Shown here: positions 28,985 to 37,500 of the stretch, piece after piece
Layout of the letters: each line of letters opens with the position of its first letter
How positions within the stretch are numbered: position 1 is the first letter of the stretch
Assembly (NCBI RefSeq): GCF_000512895.1
Contig: NZ_CP007033.1
Location: 836,001 to 900,000, forward strand
Reading direction: 5' to 3'
From: Dehalobacter restrictus DSM 9455
GTDB taxonomy: Bacteria > Bacillota > Desulfitobacteriia > Desulfitobacteriales > Syntrophobotulaceae
DNA: 64,000 nucleotides
Translations under genes and position numbers: made by a program
Notes under the pieces: model-generated
What the model was told of the DNA's origin: nothing
Database searches by the model: none
The model's input: the letters and a program-made list of their open reading frames with translations, nothing else

Positions 28985-29179
28985 ATGAAGATAAGAGTTT
29001 GGATCATTGACTGCATGGGGGAAAAAGCCAGACTCTGCCTGTCTGAGGATGACAATACGCCGGAAATATTAGTAGGACCAAAAGTCTTTGAAAATAAAAA
29101 AATGCTTGTTGAAGCAATCATCTATTCAAAAAAGGAAGCAAGAAAATACTTATCTAGAAATAAGCTGATGGATCAATAG
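28985..29179 (+). CDS. small hypothetical protein, 64 aa
   Basis: ATG 28985 follows GGAGGAGG at good spacing and opens a 64-codon frame: MKIRVWIIDCMGEKARLC..., charged, with a basic C-terminus and no membrane segment. A strong terminator follows, which supports a real transcription unit. The function is not recognised. Confidence 0.6.
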   Translation: MKIRVWIIDCMGEKARLCLSEDDNTPEILVGPKVFENKKMLVEAIIYSKKEARKYLSRNKLMDQ

Positions 29180-29198
29180 TTAACAGCTTATTTCCCAA

Positions 29199-29248
29199 GC
29201 AAAAGACTTCGTTTCAAATTAAGCGAAACGAAGTCTTTTGCTTTTTTT
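29199..29248. terminator. bidirectional intrinsic terminator
   Basis: A 16-bp perfect stem (GCAAAAGACTTCGTTT / AAACGAAGTCTTTTGC) has T-runs on both strands. It separates the small gene from the convergent repressor gene. Confidence 0.9.
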
Positions 29249-29268
29249 ATTCCTCTTTACTTCCTCTT

Positions 29269-29895
29269 TTAGAAAATATCTTTGATGACTTTGAACACAA
29301 CGCCAACAATTTCGACATGATCAGGTTCCAACGCCCGGTAGCTAGGGTTGGCCGGTTCAAGCGTAATTCTATTATCAACATTGTAAAACCTTTTGCAGGT
29401 CACTTCTTCCCCGTTGATCCTGGCTATTACTGTCTGCCCGTTTTGGGCCGTTTGCTGTTTTCTTACCAGCACAAGGTCGCCGTTACTGATATCTAGATCA
29501 ATCATTGAATCACCTTTAATCTTCAAGGCAAAGACCAATTCATCTTCGCGGACAAACGAACGGGGAACCGGCAAATAATCTTCAATATCTTCGAAAGGAA
29601 TGGCCGGGGTTCCGGCGGGGACTCGGCCGACGATTGGAACCATAGCAAGATCAGGAATGGTATGCCCGTTATTAAAATTCGGCAGTTCGTTCATCGCAGG
29701 GTTTTTGCCCAGCAGACTATCCAGAGAGATCCCGAAGAAATCAGAGACTTTCTGCAGAAATTTATAATCCGGTTCTCTTAAACCAAGTTCATACAAAGAC
29801 AAAGCTGAACGCGATACCTCCAGGTGTAAGGCCAACTGGTTCTGCGTAATTTTCTTCGTCCGGCGCAAATATTTTAAAGTTTCACCAAAACTCAC
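29269..29895 (-). CDS. XRE-S24 self-cleaving repressor (phage CI/LexA-like)
   Basis: The N-terminal Cro/CI-type helix-turn-helix (about residues 5-60, TQNQLALHLEVSRSALSLYE) is joined to a LexA-type S24 peptidase domain. The cleavage site is A94-G95 in GRVPAGTP, with catalytic S130 in KGDSMID and K168 in TCKRF. Such proteins repress phage genes until RecA-stimulated autocleavage after DNA damage. The 208-aa protein is divergent from the lysis-module genes, with two matching 17-bp operators between them. Its HTH is XRE-type, unlike the winged helix of host LexA, so it is not the cellular SOS regulator. Confidence 0.9.
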   Translation of the reverse strand: MSFGETLKYLRRTKKITQNQLALHLEVSRSALSLYELGLREPDYKFLQKVSDFFGISLDSLLGKNPAMNELPNFNNGHTIPDLAMVPIVGRVPAGTPAIPFEDIEDYLPVPRSFVREDELVFALKIKGDSMIDLDISNGDLVLVRKQQTAQNGQTVIARINGEEVTCKRFYNVDNRITLEPANPSYRALEPDHVEIVGVVFKVIKDIF

Positions 29896-29921
29896 ATCAT
29901 CACCTCTAAGAAAATATTCTA

Positions 29922-29938
29922 CTCTACAATGAGTAGCA
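29922..29938 (-). promoter_or_regulatory. repressor operator 2
   Basis: Read on the minus strand this is TGCTACTCATTGTAGAG, matching operator 1 at 14 of 17 positions. It is 27 nt from the repressor start and is suited to autoregulation. Confidence 0.65.
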
Positions 29939-29988
29939 ATTCAATAGGACAAAATATAAATAACAACATAAAATTCCAAAAATAGAAG

Positions 29989-30017
29989 TTGACTGCTACG
30001 CAATGTAGCAATATAAT
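29989..30017 (+). promoter_or_regulatory. repressible promoter of the lysis module with embedded operator 1
   Basis: TTGACT at 29989-29994 and TATAAT at 30012-30017 are separated by 17 nt. The palindrome TGCTACGCAATGTAGCA (29994-30010) fills the spacer, so a bound repressor would exclude RNA polymerase. Confidence 0.75.
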
Positions 30018-30081
30018 TAATATACGCTTTGAATTAAAGCGTAAGGACATTTGGTTGCGGGCAAAAAAGGGGTGTGAGGCT

Positions 30082-30621
30082 TTGCAAAAATCACAGATGA
30101 CAGACACGGAGAACATGCTGAAAAATTACTATCGAAGATTGAATGAACTGTGGGTAAAAAAGGCGATTATTGAAAACCTTAGAAAAAATGCTAATGAGAT
30201 CAGGAATATTTTGCTGGATGTCAACGAACTGGTACCTTCCAGAGGGATTGTTACACAATATATGGCTGTTTCAGGCGGTTGTGTGTACGTTTGCGACAGG
30301 TCTGCGCAAAACTATTATGAATTTACTTCATCCGTAGAAAAATTTGAGAAGAGATTAGCCGCGTTACTACACCGCGGTGTCAAACTGAAGAGTCAGATCA
30401 TCTATCTTGAATCAGCCATTGAAGGGATCACTTATGCCTTAAGTCTACTTGATCCTGTTGACCGAACAATATGTGAGAAGTGTTACGGCCTTAAGGAGCA
30501 CAGCAATATTCAAATTGCCAAAGAACTTCGGATGGACGAAAAAACGATTCGGTACAGAAGGAAAAAAATTAATCAGAAACTCAATCTTTACCTGCAGGAT
30601 TGTATGTGTGTGAATCAATAA
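30082..30621 (+). CDS. sigma-like/ArpU-type phage transcriptional regulator, copy 1
   Basis: This 179-aa helical protein has a C-terminal sigma-region-4-like helix-turn-helix (LDPVDRTICEKCYGLKEHSNIQIAKELRMDEKTIRYRRKKINQKL). The middle region is coiled-coil-like with a Gly/Cys-containing turn. Similar architectures are found in phage late-gene activators (ArpU/RinA type). The open frame extends upstream to 29989, but the promoter lies there, so the likely start is TTG 30082 with AAGGGGTG seven nt before it. It is paralogous along its whole length to the product of 30854-31399. Confidence 0.7.
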   Translation: MQKSQMTDTENMLKNYYRRLNELWVKKAIIENLRKNANEIRNILLDVNELVPSRGIVTQYMAVSGGCVYVCDRSAQNYYEFTSSVEKFEKRLAALLHRGVKLKSQIIYLESAIEGITYALSLLDPVDRTICEKCYGLKEHSNIQIAKELRMDEKTIRYRRKKINQKLNLYLQDCMCVNQ

Positions 30622-30737
30622 CTAGTACCTGTCAGCCCTGAACCTTATATACCCTGGCGGCAGATTTCTCGTAATACCGCGTTGTCGTCATTATATAATC
30701 ATTTTAGGGTTGACAAGGTGCTAGACATGCAAAGAGA

Positions 30738-30802
30738 TTTCCGAATTTTTTCCTGGCTTTTGCCGAATTAATCCTTGAAAATAACGTATGCTTGTTACAG
30801 TG
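30738..30802 (+). promoter_or_regulatory. twin element A (65 bp)
   Basis: Four blocks are shared with element B at identical spacing: TTTCCGAATTTTTTCC (30738), TTTGCCGA (30759-30766), GTATGCT (30786) and TACAGTG (30796). It ends 51 nt before the second regulator gene. It is a candidate binding site or promoter for the sigma-like regulators. Confidence 0.65.
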
Positions 30803-30853
30803 GAAGTATTCTCCATAAAGAACATACAGGAACAACCGGAGAGGAGAGTGAAC

Positions 30854-31399
30854 ATGAACGACACCGCTATGAAAGGTATGGAAGCCGCCTTGCGAAGCTA
30901 TTACCGGAAATTAGATGAACTGCAGGTCAAGAAAAGAGCTTTGGAAGCGGTGGAAAAGAATGCCGAAGATATCAGAAGAATATTATTGGATGTAAATCAG
31001 CTTATTCCTTCGAAAGGAACAGTTTCGAGTTATCGCCCCGTCACGGGAGGAGGAAACGGCTTAGTCTGTGATCCAACTGCGCAAGCTTATGCGGAATTTA
31101 CACGCTCCATGGAAAAATCGCAAAGGGAGCTTGTGATTTTGCTTGAAAAAAAGATTAGGCTAAAAATGGAGATCATGCATCTGGAATCTTCCATTGAGGG
31201 AATTGGTTTTGCGCTGAACTTGCTGGATCCTGTGGAACGGATGATTTGTGAACAGTATTATGGTTTAAAAAGGAAAAGTAATTTACAAATCGGACTGGCG
31301 TTGAATATGGACGAAAAGACCATAAGATATCGCCGAAAAAATATTAACCAGAAACTCAACGATTATTTGAAGGTAAAACACCTCGTTAAATCCGGCTAA
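30854..31399 (+). CDS. sigma-like/ArpU-type phage transcriptional regulator, copy 2
   Basis: This 181-aa paralogue of the preceding regulator shares motifs such as LDVNQLIPSKG, LESSIEGI, LLDPVERMICEQYYGL and MDEKTIRYRRKNINQKLN. The sigma-region-4-like HTH occupies the last 60 residues. ATG 30854 has GGAGAGGAG upstream. An in-frame upstream ATG at 30788 falls inside element A. Tandem duplication followed by divergence suggests a two-step regulatory relay controlling the lysis genes. Confidence 0.7.
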   Translation: MNDTAMKGMEAALRSYYRKLDELQVKKRALEAVEKNAEDIRRILLDVNQLIPSKGTVSSYRPVTGGGNGLVCDPTAQAYAEFTRSMEKSQRELVILLEKKIRLKMEIMHLESSIEGIGFALNLLDPVERMICEQYYGLKRKSNLQIGLALNMDEKTIRYRRKNINQKLNDYLKVKHLVKSG

Positions 31400-31515
31400 T
31401 AGCACAAGAATGAGACAAGCCACATATTATGCATAAGACCTGAGACTTTATGAATATTTATCTAATAAAGGACAGGTCTTATTTTCTTTGGGCTATCGGA
31501 AAGGTGGGAAAGCGG

Positions 31516-32223
31516 ATGATGTCTTTAAAGTCAGCAAGAGTATCTTACCCCTATGGTGTCAGAAACAGTGTATATGGTAAAGGTTATCACGAGGGAATTG
31601 ATTTGGTTTCAGAAAATAGAGCCATATATGCTGCTGTTGCGGGCGCTGTCATTAAGGCAGCCTATGCCGGCGGTCAGGGTGCAGATCCGGAAGGGTGGGG
31701 AAATTACGTTATCCTGAGAACCAGGAATGGCAATTACGATCTGATCCATGCCCATCTTGCCTCCGTGAAGGTGACCCGCGGACAGACAGTCAATGAAGGT
31801 GCCATTCTCGGTATGATGGGCAGAACAGGGAACACCACCGGCCCTCATCTTCATTTTGAGGTCAGAAGGGCGCCCTGGACAAACAATAACGAAATTAATC
31901 CAGCTGTGTTTCTGGGGATAGAGAACAAAGAAGGACCCGTAAAAAGTGTTTCTGCGAATTCAAGTGAGGAGGGGAAAAAGGTGGTTCAAAACATTATTTT
32001 ATGCAATCCAGGCCCGGATGAAAGAGCAGCAGCTTATCTAGCAGATCATTTAAAGGCACCGGTATGTTACCTCGCAAATGTGACGAAAGAATTCATTGAC
32101 TGTGCAGAAAAAGTCTATGTGATCGGCAACGATTATCAGGCAGCAGAAAAATCAATCAATATCATCGGTGCGGACCGTTATGATACCTGCCAAAAAGTGC
32201 TTGATCTCTGTAAAGCCAAGTAA
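31516..32223 (+). CDS. M23 metallopeptidase endolysin with CWB2-like C-terminus
   Basis: This LytM-type peptidoglycan endopeptidase has Zn ligands H25 and D29 in YHEGIDLV, HAHL and the HLHFEV motif. The C-terminal 75 residues resemble half of a cell-wall-binding repeat 2 domain (IIGADRYDTCQKVLDL). No signal peptide or membrane segment is visible, as expected of a phage-type endolysin that needs a holin. The chosen start is ATG 31516 with AAAGGTGGG upstream. An in-frame ATG at 31450 is less well placed. The next gene encodes a holin-like protein 10 nt downstream. Confidence 0.8.
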   Translation: MMSLKSARVSYPYGVRNSVYGKGYHEGIDLVSENRAIYAAVAGAVIKAAYAGGQGADPEGWGNYVILRTRNGNYDLIHAHLASVKVTRGQTVNEGAILGMMGRTGNTTGPHLHFEVRRAPWTNNNEINPAVFLGIENKEGPVKSVSANSSEEGKKVVQNIILCNPGPDERAAAYLADHLKAPVCYLANVTKEFIDCAEKVYVIGNDYQAAEKSINIIGADRYDTCQKVLDLCKAK

Positions 32224-32233
32224 GGAGGAAGTT

Positions 32234-32665
32234 ATGGATACTATTACGCTGCCCCAGTCTTTTTTTACTCTGCAGGATCTTTCATCACTCGGTGGTACAG
32301 TAATCGCTGTCTACGTCATTGTATCTTTTCTGAAAGATTACCTGAAAATATTAGGAAAGAGAATTTCCAAAGACGGGTCAGGGGACTGGATCGTGCGTCC
32401 GTCCTCTGTCCTGATTTCCTTCCTGATCATCATTTGGACACTGGTCATTCGGGAAGAGGTTAGTGCCGAAAACATTGGTCTGGCCATCATTAATGCTTTT
32501 CTTGTCGCGTTGATCGCCGGAGCGGCCCATGACTATATTGTGGCTCCAACGAAGGAGAAAGCTGTTTTGCAGGCCATGGATAAAGAGAATCTGAAAAATA
32601 ATCTTGAAAATCAAGGATCATCTGAGGCAAAAAACATATCTAATTCAAATAACATATCTGGATAA
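32234..32665 (+). CDS. holin-like small membrane protein
   Basis: The 143-aa protein has three hydrophobic helices (about residues 15-37, 55-72 and 80-102) and a hydrophilic, Asn/Lys-rich C-terminal tail. Size, topology and position directly after an endolysin without a signal peptide fit a phage holin. AAGGAGGAAG precedes ATG 32234. Overlapping upstream frames are discarded. Confidence 0.7.
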   Translation: MDTITLPQSFFTLQDLSSLGGTVIAVYVIVSFLKDYLKILGKRISKDGSGDWIVRPSSVLISFLIIIWTLVIREEVSAENIGLAIINAFLVALIAGAAHDYIVAPTKEKAVLQAMDKENLKNNLENQGSSEAKNISNSNNISG

Positions 32666-32686
32666 AAGGTTTCTAACGGATAAAGT

Positions 32687-32751
32687 TTTCCGAATTTTTT
32701 CCGGTTATTTGCCGATTTTGAAGCAAAATTTCGGGTATGCTGAGTACAGTG
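32687..32751 (+). promoter_or_regulatory. twin element B (65 bp)
   Basis: It shares with element A, at the same offsets, TTTCCGAATTTTTTCC (32687), TTTGCCGA (32708-32715), GTATGCT (32735) and TACAGTG (32745). It lies between the holin-like gene and the XhlA-like gene. Confidence 0.65.
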
Positions 32752-32760
32752 AGAATCACA

Positions 32761-32811
32761 CCAAACATAGTTTGGCAACTTAATTGGAACGTCCTTGTAA
32801 GGGCGTTTTTA
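32761..32811 (+). terminator. hairpin pair ending in a T-run downstream of element B
   Basis: CCAAAC/GTTTGG (32761-32775) forms a small hairpin. CGTCCTT/AAGGGCG (32790-32805, one G-T pair) followed by TTTTT forms an intrinsic terminator. Its place between element B and the next genes suggests an antitermination point or the end of a short RNA. Confidence 0.6.
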
Positions 32812-32831
32812 TTTTAAGTATCTAAAACGGA

Positions 32832-33014
32832 GTGCCGGAGACGGCGGGTATGATGCAATCCAGAAGGCAGGGAGGGGCCGGGGGAACTCCGCCGTATTAT
32901 TCCTTGCGGACGGATACTTATTATCACGAAGACGGCGTGACCGCCAAGGCAATCAAGACCTATCTCCTGACTTACGACCAGGATAATGCTTTGGTCAGCG
33001 AGGTGTTGCAATAA
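32832..33014 (+). CDS. doubtful small ORF, 60 aa
   Basis: A frame from GTG 32832 (or ATG 32850) encodes about 55-60 aa ending DQDNALVSEVLQ. Ribosome sites are poor and no family is recognised. It fills the space between element B and the XhlA-like gene and could be a short phage-type protein or noncoding. Confidence 0.3.
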   Translation: MPETAGMMQSRRQGGAGGTPPYYSLRTDTYYHEDGVTAKAIKTYLLTYDQDNALVSEVLQ

Positions 33015-33036
33015 GAAAACGAAGGGAGGAAAGGAC

Positions 33037-33402
33037 ATGACGGTTGAAAATGAAAAGAGTAAGAAAGGACTTGAAGAAAGATTGAAAGAGCATGAAGAGA
33101 CGCTTAAAAAGCATGATGAACGGCTGACGATCCTGGAATCTTCCTCGGTGCTGGAATCCAAGCGGCTGGATAGTTTGTGCGAGCAGTTGATGGAGTTTAG
33201 CTTTGATATCAAAGAGATGCTTAGCAGTCACGACGAAAGGATCAAAGAGCAGGAGATGGAGTGTGTCAAAAAAGAAAAAGATATTGAAAGTCTCGCCGGT
33301 TCGGTGAAAGCAGTCCTGTCCATTCTTCGATGGACTGCTACGACAGTATTCCTCCTGCTTGCAGGCTTTTTTATCTGGTACATTCAAATACGGCCCGCTT
33401 AG
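33037..33402 (+). CDS. XhlA-like coiled-coil membrane protein
   Basis: This 121-aa protein has a long charged N-terminal coiled coil (KSKKGLEERLKEHEETLKK...), one C-terminal transmembrane helix (about residues 98-117) and a short tail. This is the arrangement of XhlA/hemolysin-type lysis accessory proteins of Bacillus prophages such as PBSX. GGGAGGAAAGG precedes ATG 33037. It closes the lysis module before a strong terminator. Confidence 0.65.
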   Translation: MTVENEKSKKGLEERLKEHEETLKKHDERLTILESSSVLESKRLDSLCEQLMEFSFDIKEMLSSHDERIKEQEMECVKKEKDIESLAGSVKAVLSILRWTATTVFLLLAGFFIWYIQIRPA

Positions 33403-33410
33403 ACCAAGAG

Positions 33411-33448
33411 CCCGCTTAGGCAGAGGAAGTTTAAGCGGGTATTTTTTT
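33411..33448 (+). terminator. intrinsic terminator of the lysis module
   Basis: CCCGCTT and AAGCGGG pair, and a seven-T run follows within 3 nt. Confidence 0.8.
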
Positions 33449-33569
33449 ATTAAAATTTTGATAAATAAAAGTATATACAAGTTATTTTTTTAACAAAAAG
33501 GAATTGCTTTAATTGCGTCGAATATCCAATTAAAGTATAAATAATTGTTTGAATAAGGGGGGGAATAGA

Positions 33570-34391
33570 ATGGTCTTACTTAAGGGACAAGATGCACTTG
33601 AGGCACTCTGCGGCATATTGCCTTACGTTGTGAAGGCTCTTCCTCCTGACATGGCCTTATACGTGACGGATGGGAAAAAGTATCTTCAGGTAGCCGAGGG
33701 AGAAGAGCTTAATATTGGTATTGAAGTCGGCAGTGAGATTATGGGAACAGCTACCGAAAAATGTATGAAAGAGAACAGGAAGACCGTGTTTAATGTCCGG
33801 ACCGGGACACTGTTTCGCGGAGTAAATATACCGATACCTGATGAAAACGGAAGTCCTGTCGGGACGGTGGTATGTGCGACCGGAAGGAAGAAACAACAGG
33901 ATGTTAATGAGGTAGCTGTACAGCTGTCCAATTATCTGGATCAGATTGCCTCAGCGGTTGAGGAGGTCGCCATGGGTGCCGGGAGACTGGCCGAAGTCGG
34001 TCAAGCCCTCTCCGTGAAAGCGCAGGAATCTAATCAGAAAATTGATGAAACTGAAGTCATTATCAACACCATTACAAACATCTCGAATCAGACGAATATG
34101 CTTGGCTTAAATGCCGCGATTGAATCGGCCCGGGCCGGGGAACACGGCCGCGGGTTCGGCGTAGTTGCCCAGGAAATCAGGAAGTTAGCCGAAAACAGTA
34201 AAAAAGCAGCAGAAGAAGTCCGGCAGATTATTGAGTCGATTTCTTCGGCGGTTACCGACATGACCAATGCAGCTGAAGAATCGGGACAGATCGCCCAGCA
34301 GCAGGCTGCGGCCACTCAGGAGAATGCAGCCACGATCGATCACCTGCGGAAACTGGCGGAGACGGTTAAAGATACGGCTGCCAAACTGTAA
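33570..34391 (+). CDS. short soluble methyl-accepting chemotaxis-like protein
   Basis: This 273-aa protein has no transmembrane segment. The first 120 residues form a small sensor domain ([21 protein letters not shown]...). A shortened receptor signalling domain follows, with the hairpin tip [40 protein letters not shown] 33570 follows GGGGGG. It may sense a cytoplasmic cue and feed the CheA system. The ligand is unknown. Confidence 0.88.
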   Translation: MVLLKGQDALEALCGILPYVVKALPPDMALYVTDGKKYLQVAEGEELNIGIEVGSEIMGTATEKCMKENRKTVFNVRTGTLFRGVNIPIPDENGSPVGTVVCATGRKKQQDVNEVAVQLSNYLDQIASAVEEVAMGAGRLAEVGQALSVKAQESNQKIDETEVIINTITNISNQTNMLGLNAAIESARAGEHGRGFGVVAQEIRKLAENSKKAAEEVRQIIESISSAVTDMTNAAEESGQIAQQQAAATQENAATIDHLRKLAETVKDTAAKL

Positions 34392-34414
34392 ATAATAACC
34401 ATGATTGAAAAAAC

Positions 34415-34488
34415 ACCTGGTATTACAGATGTCGAGGCGGGCACATTGTGTCGCTCTTCGGACTCTGTTATGCCGGGTTTTCTTTTTT
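34415..34488 (+). terminator. terminator-like long hairpin after the soluble receptor gene
   Basis: ACCTGGTATTACAGA can pair with TCTGTTATGCCGGGT, with G-T pairs and one mismatch, followed by a T-rich run. Confidence 0.5.
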
Positions 34489-34577
34489 GGATGAAGAAAA
34501 GGCAGACAAAAATAGGTTTGTCTGCGCAATTCTTACGGAATCTTATTACTTAAGGTTTATTTTATTAATGATGGCTT

Positions 34578-37500
34578 TTACTTGAGTTTAATAATCAGTT
34601 GACCGGATTTAACCTGCTGGCCTTCGCTGATTAGAATGCTTTCGATTTCTCCGTCCGTTGGGGCCATAATATTCGTCTCCATTTTCATGGCCTCAATGAT
34701 CAGCATGCTTTGTTTATTGATAATTTTTTCGTTTTCTTTGACAAACACTTTGGAGATGATTCCGGTGATCGATGAGGCGATTTCCTTTGGATTATTCGGG
34801 TCTGCCATCAGTGTGACGGAGACCTTTTCTTTTTCTTCAAAGTTCCGGTCAAAGATCCGTACTTCTCTTCTATTACCGTTGATCTCGAAAAGCAGCGTCT
34901 TATAGCCTTCTTCATCCACATCGCGGACTTCAACCAGCTTCAAGATCATGGTCTTGCCTTCGTCAAGTTCGATTTCGCTGGTCTCGCCTTCTTTCAATCC
35001 GTAGAAAAAGACGTGGCTTTCCAGGTTATAGAGATGCCCGAATTCATCCAGGGATTTGAGGTAATCGCTGTATACTTTCGGATAAAGTGCATAGCTCAGG
35101 GCGTTCCGGATATTGGGCTCTATATGGTATTCTTCCTGGAGTTTCTTATTAATTTTTTCAAAATCAATCGATTCGAGGATTTCACCGGGCCGGCAGGTAA
35201 TTGGATCCTGACCTTTCAGAACAATTTTTTGCAGTTCTTCTGGGAAACCACCCTCCGGCTGGCCTATCATCCCTTTGAAATAGTCGACGACCGAATCGGG
35301 AAACGCTAGGTTTTTTCCTTTTCCAAGCAGATTTTCTCTGGTCAGTCCGTTCTGGATCATAAAGATGGCCATATCTCCGACCACTTTGGAGGTAGGGGTA
35401 ACCTTGACGATGTCACCGAGGATCTGATTGACCTCTATATACATCGCTTTGACTTCATCAAATTTGTGGCCAAGACCAAAACTTTCCACCTGCGGCTTCA
35501 GATTGGAATACTGGCCTCCAGGAATCTCATATTTGTATATTTCAGCAGTTCCAGATTTCAGTCCGGATTCAAACTGCTCATAGAACGTTCTGGCTTCACT
35601 CCAGTAATTACAGAGCTTTTGGATATCGTCGAGGTCCATTCCCGGATCCATCTTGGTATTGCGGAGTGCAGCGATAATTGAATCCATGGAAGGCTGGCTT
35701 GTAGTCCCTGCCATCGGACTGAGCGCCGCATCAACGATATCCACCCCTGCTTCAGCCGCCATCAGAATCGTGGCGACAGCGTTTCCGCTGGTATCATGTG
35801 TATGCAGGTGGATCGGAATGGATATTTCCTGCTTCAGGGCCTTGATCAGTTTAGTTGCGGCATAGGGTTTCAGCAGGCCGGACATATCTTTGATGCCAAG
35901 TATATGGGCACCCATCTTCTCAATTTCCTTCGCCATCTTCAGGTAATAGTTCAGCGAGTATTTTTCTTTGCTTTCATCGAGGATATCCCCGGTATAGCAT
36001 AAACATACTTCTGCTATTTTTCCGGTCTTCATCACTTCGTCAAAAGCCACTTCCATACCTTTCAGCCAGTTCAGGCTGTCAAAGATCCTGAAGATATCGA
36101 TACCTTGCGTTGCGGCTTCCTGGATAAAGGCTCGGATCAGGTTGTCGGGATAGTTCGTATATCCTACGGCATTGGCGCCGCGGATCAGCATCTGGAACGG
36201 GATATTTGGGATGAGCTGTCTGAGTTTTTGCAGCCTGCGCCAGGGTGATTCCCGTAAAAAGCGGTAGGCAACATCAAACGTGGCTCCGCCCCACATTTCC
36301 ATGGAAAACAGATCACTGGCCAGGACGGAAGTTGCTTCGGCAATTGACACAAGATCCTTGGTTCGAACCCGGGTTGCCAGCAGGGACTGGTGCGCGTCCC
36401 GGAAGGTCGTGTCGGTCAGCAGTAGTTTGTTCTGGTCTTTGACCCAGGATACGAAGCTGTCAGCGCCGCGCTGCTGCAGGATGTCTCTGATTCCTGTACG
36501 TTCGGAAGGCAGTTCTATCTTTGGCACTGGGGCGATGTTATAGTCTTTCTTGGTGCTCTTGACTTCGTTGACAATCTTTTCGCCGATATATTTCAGAAGC
36601 TTTGTTTCGTAATCCTTTTTGGGTTTGATGTCAAAAAGCTCCGGCGTATCATCGATAAAATGGGTATCACATTCTCCGCTTAAGAATTTCTCGTGGTTCA
36701 TGACATTAATAAGGAAGGCTTCGTTGGTCTTGACCCCTTTGACATTCATTTCTTTAACAGAACGGATTGCTTTTTGCGTGGTTCCTTCAAACGTTCTGGC
36801 CCAGGAGATAATTTTAACGAGCAGGCTGTCATAGTAAGGTGAGATGTTCGCGCCGGTGTAGCCATTCCCGCCGTCGAGCCGGATGCCGAAACCGGAACTC
36901 GTCCGGTATACGTCAATTTTCCCTGTATCCGGCATAAAGTTTGAGAGCGGATCTTCCGTGGTAATTCTGCACTGGATCGAGTATCCGCGCGGAACAACCG
37001 ATTCCTGGGACGAAATTCCGATTTCTTTCGAATTTAGCGGGTAGCCCTGAGCGACCAGAATTTGGCTTTGAACAATATCGATCCCTGTCGTCATCTCAGT
37101 GATTGTGTGCTCGACTTGAATCCGGGGATTCATTTCAATAAAATAGTGGTTGCCATGCTTGTCAACCAGAAACTCCGCAGTGCCTGCATTAACATAATTG
37201 ACAGCTCTGGAAAGTTTAAGCGCATCCTGGTACAGGCGATCTCTGACTTCCTGGGGAATCGAAAAAGCCGGCGTGAATTCGAGAATTTTCTGATGGCGGC
37301 GCTGCACGGAGCAGTCCCGCTCATACAGATGAACGATATTGCCGTACTTGTCGGCCAGAATTTGGACTTCAATGTGTTTAGGTCTTTCTAGGTATTTCTC
37401 AATGAAAATATCTTCAATACCAAAAGCCTTCTTAGCCTCTGTTCTGGCATTATTAAATTCACGCTCCAGGTCCTTTTCACTGTAGACGACGCGCATTCCT

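Noticed and set aside
29269-29895. Host LexA
   Set aside because: The DNA-binding domain is XRE/Cro-type, unlike the LexA winged helix, and the operators do not match a LexA box.
30713-30737. TTGACA upstream of element A as an ordinary promoter
   Set aside because: No acceptable -10 hexamer occurs at 16-18 nt spacing.
32761-32775. CCAAAC/GTTTGG as a second XRE repressor operator
   Set aside because: It does not match the TGCTAC-type operators and fits better as an RNA hairpin.
29269-33448. Complete prophage
   Set aside because: No integrase, replication, terminase, capsid, tail or attachment repeats are visible, and flanking genes are chromosomal.
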